Below are positions 43,391-51,550 of a DNA stretch of 64,000 nt, one piece after another (position 1 is the first letter of the stretch; every line of letters starts with the position of its first letter). Source of the DNA: Pelomonas dachongensis (GTDB lineage Bacteria; Pseudomonadota; Gammaproteobacteria; Burkholderiales; Burkholderiaceae_C); NCBI RefSeq assembly GCF_043555865.1, contig NZ_JBIGHY010000001.1:496001-560000 (forward strand), given 5' to 3'. The notes beneath the pieces were generated by a model, which did not search any database, was not told the DNA's origin, and saw only the letters and a list, made by a program, of their open reading frames with translations. The translations under genes were made by a program, and so were the position numbers.

Positions 43391-43924
43391 TCAATGGCCA
43401 TGGGCTCCACCGAGCAGCGGCGCGTCGGGTAGCTCGTTGGGGCGCGGTCCGGCGGCATGCGCGTCACGCGGGAAGTGCGCCACCAACAGCGCGTCCACGG
43501 CGGCGATGGCCTCCTCCAGGCCTTGTTCAAAACGGCCGGCCCGGAAGGCCTCACGCATCGCGTCCACCAGCGACTGCCAGTGCGAGGCGTCCACGCAACG
43601 TGCCAGCGCCCGGTCGGCCACGATCTCGATGCGGTGTTCAGCCAGCAGGAGATAGATCAGCACGCCGTTGTTGTGCTCGGTGTCCCAGACCCGCAGCTTG
43701 GCGAACATCGTGATCGCCCGCTCGCGCGCATCCGCGTCGCGCCACAGGTAGCTCAGCGGCAGGCTCGGCTCCACGCAGACGCGGATCTCGCCGCTGTGCC
43801 GGGCCTCACTGTCAGCCACGCGTTGCTGCAGCCGGGCCAGGGCCTCGGCGGGCAGCGCACGGCGGGCGTCGTCCTCGTCCCAGAGGCGATGACGGAGGAG
43901 CCGCTTCAACGAGAGCCGCGCCAT
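43391..43924 (-). CDS. TPM domain-containing protein, cytosolic form
   Basis: The 177-residue protein has a TPM domain (RVADSEARHSGEIRVCVEPSLPL, FAKLRVWDTEHNNGVLIYLLLAEHRIEIVADRAL) but no signal peptide or membrane helix. TPM domains occur in LemA-associated and photosystem repair proteins. It starts in the stop codon of the larger TPM gene (TGATG) and ends the lemA operon. The C-terminus is His- and Pro-rich. Confidence 0.8.
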   Translation of the reverse strand: MARLSLKRLLRHRLWDEDDARRALPAEALARLQQRVADSEARHSGEIRVCVEPSLPLSYLWRDADARERAITMFAKLRVWDTEHNNGVLIYLLLAEHRIEIVADRALARCVDASHWQSLVDAMREAFRAGRFEQGLEEAIAAVDALLVAHFPRDAHAAGPRPNELPDAPLLGGAHGH

Positions 43925-44817
43925 CACCAGTCCCCCGAGGCGCCGCCGCCACCAAAATCGCCGCCACCCCCGGACGAGAAGCCGCCCCCGCCGCCGAAGC
44001 CACCGCCACCTCCGCTGCCACCAAAGATGACCGGCGGAACGAACACCCCGCCATGCCGGCGCGTCGCGCGCGAGCGGCCCCGCGCCGCGCCGATGCCCAG
44101 CACCCCGACGAGCACCAGGGCCGCGAGGGCCGCCATGCCCGCCATGACCAAGCCGCCGCCGAACGCCCAGCCGGCTGCACCGGCAGCGCCGGCCGTCGCC
44201 AGGCTTCCGAGCTTGCGGCCCAGCATGCCGGTCAGCAGCATGCCGACGACCGGCACGCCGATGAAGAACAACAAGCCCAGGTCCTGAAAGCCGAAGTCAT
44301 CGTCCGCTCTGGACGGCGGCGCAGGCGCGGGCAGGCCTTCGCCGGCGATGCGTGCCTGCAGCTTGTCGAGGGCGGCCTGCAGTCCACCGGCGTAGTCACC
44401 GGCCTGAAAAGCGGGCTTCATCGCCGCGTCGATGATCTGCCGCGCGGCCAGGTCCGGCACGGCGCCTTCCAGCCCCTTGGCCACCTCGATTCGCATCCGG
44501 CGGTCGTTCTTGGCGACGACGATCAGCAGCCCGTCACCCACCGCGCGGCGGCCGATCTTCCACTGGTCTGCCACACGTTGTGCATAGGCGGCAATGTCTT
44601 CGGGCGCCGTCGTGGCGACCATCAACACCACGATTTGCGGGCCGGACGCCTGCTCGTAGGCAGCCAGCCGGTCCTCCAGGGCCTGGCGCTGGGTGGCGTC
44701 GAGCGTGGCGGTCTGATCGATGACACGCGCACTCAGTGCCGGCACGGTCTGCACCTCCTGGGCATGGACGCAGGCCGCTGCGATCAGCAGCAGCAAGGCG
44801 GTCAGCCAGCGCATCAC
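43924..44817 (-). CDS. TPM domain membrane protein with glycine-rich tail (YgcG-like)
   Basis: The 297-residue protein has a signal peptide (LTALLLLIAAACVHAQ), a periplasmic TPM domain (VIDQTATLDATQRQALEDRLAAYE, RIEVAKGLEGAVPDL), two or three membrane helices (LGLLFFIGVPVVGMLL to GLVMAGMAALAALVLVGVLG) and a Gly/Ser/Phe-rich end finishing SGDW. This is the YgcG layout. It starts 4 nt after lemA, and the two families are regularly paired, probably in envelope maintenance. Confidence 0.87.
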   Translation of the reverse strand: MMRWLTALLLLIAAACVHAQEVQTVPALSARVIDQTATLDATQRQALEDRLAAYEQASGPQIVVLMVATTAPEDIAAYAQRVADQWKIGRRAVGDGLLIVVAKNDRRMRIEVAKGLEGAVPDLAARQIIDAAMKPAFQAGDYAGGLQAALDKLQARIAGEGLPAPAPPSRADDDFGFQDLGLLFFIGVPVVGMLLTGMLGRKLGSLATAGAAGAAGWAFGGGLVMAGMAALAALVLVGVLGIGAARGRSRATRRHGGVFVPPVIFGGSGGGGGFGGGGGFSSGGGGDFGGGGASGDW

Positions 44818-44821
44818 GCGG

Positions 44822-45436
44822 TCACTGCGAGGTGCCAGCGGAGGCCGGCCGAGCCGGGCCGAAGTCCACCGTCGGCGCGGTCGTGATGGCGGCCTCGTTC
44901 TGCACCGTGAAGTTGGGCTTGGCCTTGTAGCCGAAGACCATCGCGGTCAGGTTGTTCGGGAAGCTGCGCGTGTGCACGTTGTACGCCGCCACCGACTGGA
45001 TGTAGCGGTTGCGCGCCACGGTGATGCGGTTCTCCGTGCCTTCAAGTTGCACGCGCAGGTCCTGGAAGCCCTGGTTGGCCTTCAGGTTGGGGTAGTTCTC
45101 GGTGACGACCAGCAGCCGCGACAGAGCGCTGCTCAACTCGCCCTGCGCGGCCTGGAATTTCTTCAAGGCTTCGGCATCGTTGACCAGCTCCGGCGTGACC
45201 TGCACGGCGGTGGCCCGGGCGCGCGCCTCGACGACGCGGGTCAGCGTCTCCTGCTCGAAGTTGGCCTCGCCCTTGACCGTGTTGACGATGTTGGGAATGA
45301 GGTCCGCACGGCGCTGGTACTGGCTCAGCACCTCGCTCCAGCTCGCGGCCACCTGCTCGTCCAGCGACTGGAACTGGTTGTAGCCGCAGCCGGACAGGCT
45401 CAGGGCGGCAAACAGGGCGACGAGCATCTTTTTCAT
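44822..45436 (-). CDS. lemA: LemA family lipoprotein
   Basis: The 204-residue protein has a short lipoprotein signal (MKKMLVALFAALSLSGC) and the LemA helical core: NQFQSLDEQVAASWSEV, QYQRRADLIPNIVNTVKGEA, LLVVTENYPNLKANQGF and ENRITVARNRYIQSVAAYN. Function is unknown. ATG 45436 puts GGAA about 10 nt upstream; ATG 45445 is an alternative. It leads the operon with two TPM genes and is divergent from hemE. Confidence 0.9.
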   Translation of the reverse strand: MKKMLVALFAALSLSGCGYNQFQSLDEQVAASWSEVLSQYQRRADLIPNIVNTVKGEANFEQETLTRVVEARARATAVQVTPELVNDAEALKKFQAAQGELSSALSRLLVVTENYPNLKANQGFQDLRVQLEGTENRITVARNRYIQSVAAYNVHTRSFPNNLTAMVFGYKAKPNFTVQNEAAITTAPTVDFGPARPASAGTSQ

Positions 45437-45510
45437 AGCGTGCATTTCCGGCAAAAGGTTGAGCCGCCACCGGCAAGCGTCGTTCCCGAGCAGCGGATGG
45501 ACTCAGCGTC

Positions 45511-45516
45511 GATAAT
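45511..45516 (+). promoter_or_regulatory. Candidate -10 for hemE, 6 nt from its ATG
   Basis: GATAAT is followed by TTAGCG and ATG. Transcription would begin at the start codon, and no ribosome site is present. The -35 region is poor. Confidence 0.45.
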
Positions 45517-45522
45517 TTAGCG

Positions 45523-46593
45523 ATGTTCTCGCCGCTGCAAAACGACACCTTCCTGCGCGCCTGCCTGCGCCAGCCGACTGACCACACGCCTGTCTGGCTG
45601 ATGCGCCAGGCCGGCCGCTACCTGCCGGAGTACCGCGACACGCGGGCCAAGGCCGGCAGCTTCATGGGGCTGGCCACGAACACCGACTACGCCACGGAGG
45701 TCACGCTGCAGCCGCTGGAGCGCTACCCGCTGGACGCGGCCATCCTGTTCAGCGACATCCTGACCGTGCCCGACGCGATGGGCCTGGGCCTGTCGTTCCA
45801 GCAGGGCGAGGGTCCCAAGTTCGCGAAGGTCGTGCGCGACGAGGCGGCCGTGGCAGCACTCGAAGTGCCGGACATGGACAAGCTGCGCTATGTGTTCGAC
45901 GCGGTCACTTCCATCCGCCGCGCACTCAACGGCCGCGTGCCGCTGATCGGCTTCTCCGGCAGCCCGTGGACGCTGGCCTGCTACATGGTGGAGGGTGGCG
46001 GCTCGGATGACTACCGGCTGGTCAAGAGCCTGATGTACGCGCGCCCCGACCTGATGCACCGCATACTGGACATCAACGCGCGCGCGGTCGCCGCCTACCT
46101 GAACGCCCAGATCGAAGCCGGCGCACAGGCCGTCATGGTGTTCGACTCCTGGGGCGGCGTGCTGGCGGACGGTGCCTTCCAGCAGTTCAGCCTGGCCTAT
46201 TCGCGCCAAGTGCTGGCGGCCGTGAAGACCGAGCACGACGGTGTGCGTATCCCGCGCATCCTGTTCACCAAGGGCGGTGGCCTGTGGCTGGACGAGATCG
46301 CCGATGCCGGTGCCGACGTCGTGGGCCTGGACTGGACGGCCAACCTCGGCGCTGCCCGCGCGCGCGTGGGCGATCGCGTCGCGCTGCAGGGCAACCTGGA
46401 CCCCAACGTGCTGTTCGCACCGCCCGAGGCCGTGCGGGCCGAGGCCCGCCGCGTACTCGACAGCTTCGGCCCGCACGCCGGTCACATCTTCAACCTGGGC
46501 CACGGCATCAGCCAGTTCACGCCGCCGGACAGCGTGACGGCCCTGGTGGACGAGGTTCACAGCCACTCGCGCAGGCTCCGCGCGGGGCTTTGA
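45523..46593 (+). CDS. hemE: Uroporphyrinogen decarboxylase
   Basis: The 356-residue cytosolic enzyme decarboxylates uroporphyrinogen III to coproporphyrinogen III in heme synthesis. Signatures are PVWLMRQAGRYLPEYR with the conserved Arg residues, FSDILTVPDAMG, GFSGSPWTLACYMVEGGGS and GHIFNLGHGI. The start has no Shine-Dalgarno sequence and may be read from a leaderless mRNA. Confidence 0.97.
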   Translation: MFSPLQNDTFLRACLRQPTDHTPVWLMRQAGRYLPEYRDTRAKAGSFMGLATNTDYATEVTLQPLERYPLDAAILFSDILTVPDAMGLGLSFQQGEGPKFAKVVRDEAAVAALEVPDMDKLRYVFDAVTSIRRALNGRVPLIGFSGSPWTLACYMVEGGGSDDYRLVKSLMYARPDLMHRILDINARAVAAYLNAQIEAGAQAVMVFDSWGGVLADGAFQQFSLAYSRQVLAAVKTEHDGVRIPRILFTKGGGLWLDEIADAGADVVGLDWTANLGAARARVGDRVALQGNLDPNVLFAPPEAVRAEARRVLDSFGPHAGHIFNLGHGISQFTPPDSVTALVDEVHSHSRRLRAGL

Positions 46594-46912
46594 CGGGTCG
46601 TCAGATCTGCACGTTCCCTGCCGACTTATCCCCAAATATTGGGATGCGGGCGGACGCATTGACGATTGGTGCGGTGCAAATACGCGTTTTCCCGGTGCGC
46701 TTCTAAGTGGTTGATTTTTCAAGGGTCTTGCGGAAGCCGACGGGGCGCCATTTCGGGGGCTCTGCGGCAGCGACGAGGCGCGGCCCTGGGGCACGATCCG
46801 ATTTGCTCACAAACTTATCCACAGAAATTGTGGGCAACCCCAGATCCCTTGCAAATCATGAACTTGCGGCGTCTTGCTGAGCCTGCACTTCACAAACAGC
46901 GTGGAGTGAGAC
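46594..46912. other. hemE-priA intergenic region, AT-richer, with DnaA-box-like sites
   Basis: These 319 nt hold no convincing ORF and are visibly less GC-rich than the surroundings. TTATCCACA at 46815-46823 matches the DnaA-box consensus TTATNCACA, and TTATCCCCA at 46627-46635 is one base off. Each overlaps a short inverted repeat: CCCAA-3-TTGGG (46631-46643) and CCACA-5-TGTGG (46819-46833). The region probably contains the priA promoter. Confidence 0.5.
46815..46823 (+). promoter_or_regulatory. DnaA-box-like sequence
   Basis: TTATCCACA is an exact match to the TTATNCACA consensus, 90 nt before priA. A single box can occur by chance, but its place before a replication-restart gene makes it worth noting. 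Confidence 0.45.
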
Positions 46913-48991
46913 ATGGCTGAGCCAGCGGGCAGCGTGACGCTGCAGGTGGCCGTTGATGCGCCCCAGCACAGCGGCCTCGCGGGTCCGCTTGACTACGCCA
47001 GTGAGCGGGCGCTCACGCCGGGCTCGCTGGTGCGGGTGCCGCTGGGCAAGCGCGAGTTGCTGGGCATCGTCTGGCCGAGCGAGTCGCAGCCCGATCCGGG
47101 CTTTGCGCTGAAGTCCGTGGCGGCGGTGTTCGACGCGTTGCCACCCCTGAACGATGAGTGGTGCCGTCTGCTGGACTTCGCGGCCGGCTACTACCAGCGC
47201 TCGGTCGGTGAACTGGCCAGCGCCGTGTTGCCACCGCAGTTGCGCGAACTGTCGCCCGAGCAACTGGCCGCGCGGCTGCGCAAGCTGGACCGCAAGCCAG
47301 CCAGCGCCGCGGTGGCCCCGCCCGTGCGGCCTGACCTGGCGCCGGAGCAGGCCCTGGCGGTCCAGCGGCTGCAGGCGCAGATCGCCGGCGCCGAGGCGAT
47401 CAAGCCGGCGCTGCTGTTCGGCGTCACGGGCAGCGGCAAGACCGAGGTCTACCTGCGCGCCGCCGAGGCGGCGCTCGCCGCCGGTCGGCAGGTGCTGGTG
47501 CTGGTGCCCGAGATCAACCTGACGCCACAGCTGGAGGCGCGCTTCACGGAGCGCTTCGCCGCGCTGCTGCCGCAGCCGCTGGCCATCGTGTCGTTGCACA
47601 GCGGCCTCACCCCCGCGCAGCGGTTGCAGAACTGGCTGGCCGCCCATCTGGGGCGGGCGCGGCTGGTGCTGGGCACGCGGCTGGCGGTGTTCGCATCGCT
47701 GCCCGACCTGGGACTCATCGTCGTCGACGAGGAGCACGACCCGTCTTACAAGCAGCAGGACGGCGCGCGCTACTCGGCACGCGACCTCGCCGTCTGGCGC
47801 GCCCACGATCTGAAGGTCCCCGTCGTCCTGGGATCGGCGACGCCTTCGCTGGAGAGCTGGCAGCATGCCGAGTCCGGCCGCTACGAGCGGTTGACGCTGG
47901 CCAGCCGCATCGGCGGCGGTGCATTGCCGCGCGTCAGGCTGTTCGACATGAAGGCGCTGCCGCCGTCGGCGGGCGTGACCACCGCGCTGACCGCACCCTT
48001 GCTGGCCGAGCTGAAGGCGCGGTTGGACCGCGGCGAACAAAGCCTCGTGTTCCTGAACCGGCGCGGCTATGCCCCGGTGCTGCACTGCGGCGAATGCCAG
48101 TGGAAGAGCGATTGCCCGCACTGCAGCGCCTGGCGCGTTTTCCACAAGCGCGATCGCACGCTGCGCTGCCACCACTGCGGCTTCACCGAGCGCGTGCCCC
48201 GAGCCTGCCCGAACTGTGGGAACCACGACATCGCGCCCATCGGGCGGGGGACGGAGCGGCTGGAGGAGCAACTGGCCGAGGCGCTGCCCGGCGCGCGCGT
48301 GCTTCGCATCGACGCCGACTCCACACGCCGCAAAGGCGAGCTGGAGGCGCAGCTGAAGGCCGTGCATGACGGGGAGGTGGACATCCTTGTCGGCACACAG
48401 ATGGTCACCAAAGGGCACGACTTCCGGCGCATCCGCTTCGTCGCGGCCGTGAACCCGGACGGCGCGCTGTTCAGCAGTGACTTCCGCGCCCCGGAGCGCC
48501 TGTTCGCACTGCTGATGCAGGCCGCTGGCCGGGCGGGGCGTGATGCCGAACAAGACGCAGGGGGCGCGTCACCCGGCGAGATGTGGGTGCAGACCTGGCA
48601 TCGCGACCATGCGCTGTACCAGGCGTTGGCGCGGCATGACTACGTGCGCTTCGCCAAGGACCAGTTGGCCGAGCGCCAGTCGGCCGGCCTGCCGCCGTTT
48701 GCGCATCTGGCGCTGCTGCGGGCCGAGGCGCGCACAGCCGAGGCCGCCAAGGCCTTCCTGAGCGCCGCCGCCGAACTGATGCACGGCGAGAACGTACTGG
48801 TCTACCCGCCGGTGCCGCACGCGGTGGCGCGCGTGGCGGACGTTGAGCGGATGCAGATGTTGGTGGAGGCGTCGCAGCGTGGTCGGCTGCAGACCTTCCT
48901 GCGCAGCTGGGTGCCGGCGCTGATCGCGCTGAAGCGCGATCACAAGGCGGTGTTGCGCTGGGCGGTGGACGTCGATCCGTTGTCGATCTGA
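46913..48991 (+). CDS. priA: Primosomal protein N' (replication restart helicase PriA)
   Basis: The 692-residue 3'-to-5' helicase reloads the replisome at stalled forks. It has the N-terminal 3'-DNA-binding domain, Walker A GVTGSGKTEVYL, the DEEH box VVDEEHDPSYKQQ, SATPSLESW, the zinc-binding cysteines CGECQWKSDCPHCSAW and CHHCGF...CPNCG, and MVTKGHDF. It lies downstream of hemE with its own long leader. Confidence 0.96.
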   Translation: MAEPAGSVTLQVAVDAPQHSGLAGPLDYASERALTPGSLVRVPLGKRELLGIVWPSESQPDPGFALKSVAAVFDALPPLNDEWCRLLDFAAGYYQRSVGELASAVLPPQLRELSPEQLAARLRKLDRKPASAAVAPPVRPDLAPEQALAVQRLQAQIAGAEAIKPALLFGVTGSGKTEVYLRAAEAALAAGRQVLVLVPEINLTPQLEARFTERFAALLPQPLAIVSLHSGLTPAQRLQNWLAAHLGRARLVLGTRLAVFASLPDLGLIVVDEEHDPSYKQQDGARYSARDLAVWRAHDLKVPVVLGSATPSLESWQHAESGRYERLTLASRIGGGALPRVRLFDMKALPPSAGVTTALTAPLLAELKARLDRGEQSLVFLNRRGYAPVLHCGECQWKSDCPHCSAWRVFHKRDRTLRCHHCGFTERVPRACPNCGNHDIAPIGRGTERLEEQLAEALPGARVLRIDADSTRRKGELEAQLKAVHDGEVDILVGTQMVTKGHDFRRIRFVAAVNPDGALFSSDFRAPERLFALLMQAAGRAGRDAEQDAGGASPGEMWVQTWHRDHALYQALARHDYVRFAKDQLAERQSAGLPPFAHLALLRAEARTAEAAKAFLSAAAELMHGENVLVYPPVPHAVARVADVERMQMLVEASQRGRLQTFLRSWVPALIALKRDHKAVLRWAVDVDPLSI

Positions 48992-48993
48992 AC

Positions 48994-49371
48994 TTAGCGC
49001 TGCGTCTCGTGGGGTAGCGTGGCGGCCAGCGCCGTGGCGCGGCGTTGCTGGGCCTGGCGGCGCAGCACGCGGCTGACGGGGCGCGACAGCGCGAACGCCA
49101 GCACGGCGATGCTAACCAGCAGCGTGCCCGCATCGACGTTCGGCACGAACGCGTCCAGCGGCGACCCCTCGGCCGCAGCTTGCGGCCGCACCGTGTCCCA
49201 ACGGCTGGCATTCAGCGCCGACAGGCTGGCCGAACCCAGGCGTCCTGCGTCCGCCATGACCGTGGTGGCACGGGCATCCGCCACGGCCGCGACCTGCGCG
49301 TCCTGCGCGGCTCCGGCGGTGGCTTGGAAACTCAGGGCAACGAGGGTGGCAGCGAGGATCAGGGCTTTCAT
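48994..49371 (-). CDS. Hypothetical exported protein with one C-terminal membrane helix
   Basis: The 125-residue product has a signal peptide (MKALILAATLVALSFQATAGAAQ), an Ala-rich middle (VADARATTVMADAGRLGS) and a single membrane helix (GTLLVSIAVLAFAL) followed by a basic stretch (SRVLRRQAQQRR). I do not recognise the family. The signal-peptide ATG is preferred over an in-frame ATG at 49404. It ends 2 nt from the priA stop, tail-to-tail. Confidence 0.6.
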   Translation of the reverse strand: MKALILAATLVALSFQATAGAAQDAQVAAVADARATTVMADAGRLGSASLSALNASRWDTVRPQAAAEGSPLDAFVPNVDAGTLLVSIAVLAFALSRPVSRVLRRQAQQRRATALAATLPHETQR

Positions 49372-49447
49372 GATGCGGGCACCGTTGTAAGGGCTGATAC
49401 GCATTGTTCGCAGCCTACCGTGGCTGTGATGTGAAGACTTCACGCGC

Positions 49448-49467
49448 TTGGGGGGCCTCCCCCCCGA
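49448..49467 (-). terminator. GC hairpin between rep and the hypothetical gene
   Basis: A run of six G and a run of C flank a CCT loop. There is no T-run on either strand, so it is a weak terminator or pause at best. Confidence 0.3.
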
Positions 49468-49476
49468 ATGGGCGAT

Positions 49477-51540
49477 TCAGTCGCTGCCGGGTGTTGACGC
49501 CCGGGCCGCCACCTTGGCGGCCAGCTCTTCGCGCATGCGTTTGAGCTTCTCGCGGGGGTCTTCGCGCGTGCTGCCTTCGTTGAGCTTCATCTCAGCCAGG
49601 AAACGGCTGGGAATGCCCACCACGGTATCGCGGCCTTTCTTGCGCCGACGCAACGTGGACACGGCCAGCGTCGTGCGCGCGCGGGTGATGCCCACGTACA
49701 TGAGCCGGCGTTCTTCCTGCAGCGCCTCGGCGGTCAGCTCGGCCTCCTCGCGTTTGAAGGGCAGCAGGCCCTCGTTCACGCCCGCCAGCACGACGTGCGG
49801 CCATTCCAGGCCCTTGGACGCATGCAGGGTCGTAAGGGTCACCTGGTCCTGCTCCTCGCCGCGCTCGGCCAGGCTGAGGATGACGGAGATGGTCTGCGCC
49901 ACGTCCAGCACGCTCTGCTTGGGCTCGGTGAAGCTGACGCCGCCTTCCTCGCTGTGCTGGCCGCCGCAGCGCTTGGCGACCCAGTCGACGAAGTCGAGCA
50001 CGTTGCCCCAGCGGGCCTGGGCGACTTTTTCGTTCTCCTCGTTGTCGACCAGATGCTGCTCGTAGCCGATCTCCTTCAGCCACTCGGTCAGCATCGTGTG
50101 CGCGGCTGTGTGGCCTTCGGTGTGCTTCGCCTTGTATTGCAGCTCGTTCACGTAGCGGCCGAACTCGTGCAGGCTGTCCAGCCCGCGCTTGGTCAGCGCG
50201 GTGGCCAGGCTCTCGGAGAAGAGGGCCTCGAACATGCTGCACTTCCACTGCTTGGAGAACTCGCCCAGGGCGCCCAGCGTTGTGTGGCCGATGCCGCGCT
50301 TTGGCGTCGTGACCGCGCGCAGGAAGGCGGGGTCGTCGTCCTGATTCACCAGCAGGCGCAGCCAGGCGCACAGATCCTTGATCTCGGCCTTGTCGAAGAA
50401 GCTCTGGCCCCCCGACACCTTGTACGGAATCTGCGCGCGGCGCAGCGCCTGCTCGAACACGCGCGCCTGGTGGTTGGCGCGGTAAAGGATGGCGAAGTCC
50501 TTGAACGCCGGTCCCATGCCGTCGCCGCGCAGCTGCTGGATGCGGGCTACCGCGCGCTCGGCCTCGTGCTCCTCGCCGTCGGCCTCCAGCAGCGCGATGG
50601 GTTCGCCGTCGCCGTACTCGCTCCAGAGCTTCTTCTCGAACAGCTTGGGGTTGCCGGCAATGACGTTGTTGGCTGCGCGCAGGATGGCGCCGGTGGAGCG
50701 GTAGTTCTGCTCCAGCGGGATGACCTTCAGCGCCGGGTAGTCGGTGGGCAGGCGCTTCAGGTTTTCGATGGTGGCGCCGCGCCAGCCGTAGATGGACTGG
50801 TCGTCGTCGCCCACCGCCGTGAACATGCCTCGCTCGCCGACCAGCGCCTTCAGCAGCTCGTACTGCACGGCGTTGGTGTCCTGGTACTCGTCCACCAGCA
50901 CGTAGCGCAGCTTGTTCTGCCACTTCTCGCGCGCCTCGGCGTCCGTCGTCAGCAGCTTTAGCGGCAGCGTGATGAGGTCGTCGAAGTCCACGGCTTGGTA
51001 GGCGGCTAGGCGCTCCTGGTAGCGCACCATCACCGCAGCGGCGGCACGCTCGTCGTCATCGGCGGCGATTTGCGCGGCCTGCAACGGCCCGATGCCGTTG
51101 TTCTTCCACAGCGAGATCGTCCACTGCCAGCGCTGCGCCTGTTTGGCGTCCGTCGTGCCGCCGGCGTCCTTCAGCACGTTCAGCACATCATCGCTGTCGA
51201 GGATCGAGAACTGCTCCTTCAGACCGAGGCGCGTGCCTTCCTCTCGCAGCAGGCGCACACCCAGCGAGTGGAAGGTCGAGATCGCGAGGTCCTTGGCGTA
51301 TTTGTTCCCCACCAGCGCCTTGGCGCGCTCGCGCATTTCCTGCGCGGCCTTGTTCGTGAACGTGATGGCGGCGATCTGGCTGGCCCGGTAGCCCGAGTTC
51401 AGCAGCTGCGCGATCTTGGTGGTGATGACGCGCGTCTTGCCCGAGCCCGCCCCGGCGATGACAAGGCAAGGCCCCGTCAGGTGGTGGACGGCGGCGAGCT
51501 GGGCCGGGTTGAGGCCGGCGGACGGCGGGGCGGACGACAT
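49477..51540 (-). CDS. rep: ATP-dependent DNA helicase Rep (UvrD/Rep superfamily)
   Basis: The 687-residue SF1A helicase has motif Q LNPAQLAAV, Walker A AGAGSGKTRV, Ia AITFTNKAAQEMRER, Walker B VDEYQDTN, motif III GDDDQSIYGWRGA, motif IV LEQNYRS, TLHASKGLEW and VGITRART. Length and the order of motifs favour Rep over UvrD, which is longer. ATG 51540 is chosen because it gives the usual N-terminus. It begins 10 nt after the O-antigen ligase-like gene on the same strand, perhaps sharing a transcript. Confidence 0.9.
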   Translation of the reverse strand: MSSAPPSAGLNPAQLAAVHHLTGPCLVIAGAGSGKTRVITTKIAQLLNSGYRASQIAAITFTNKAAQEMRERAKALVGNKYAKDLAISTFHSLGVRLLREEGTRLGLKEQFSILDSDDVLNVLKDAGGTTDAKQAQRWQWTISLWKNNGIGPLQAAQIAADDDERAAAAVMVRYQERLAAYQAVDFDDLITLPLKLLTTDAEAREKWQNKLRYVLVDEYQDTNAVQYELLKALVGERGMFTAVGDDDQSIYGWRGATIENLKRLPTDYPALKVIPLEQNYRSTGAILRAANNVIAGNPKLFEKKLWSEYGDGEPIALLEADGEEHEAERAVARIQQLRGDGMGPAFKDFAILYRANHQARVFEQALRRAQIPYKVSGGQSFFDKAEIKDLCAWLRLLVNQDDDPAFLRAVTTPKRGIGHTTLGALGEFSKQWKCSMFEALFSESLATALTKRGLDSLHEFGRYVNELQYKAKHTEGHTAAHTMLTEWLKEIGYEQHLVDNEENEKVAQARWGNVLDFVDWVAKRCGGQHSEEGGVSFTEPKQSVLDVAQTISVILSLAERGEEQDQVTLTTLHASKGLEWPHVVLAGVNEGLLPFKREEAELTAEALQEERRLMYVGITRARTTLAVSTLRRRKKGRDTVVGIPSRFLAEMKLNEGSTREDPREKLKRMREELAAKVAARASTPGSD

Positions 51541-51550
51541 GGGGCGCGCA

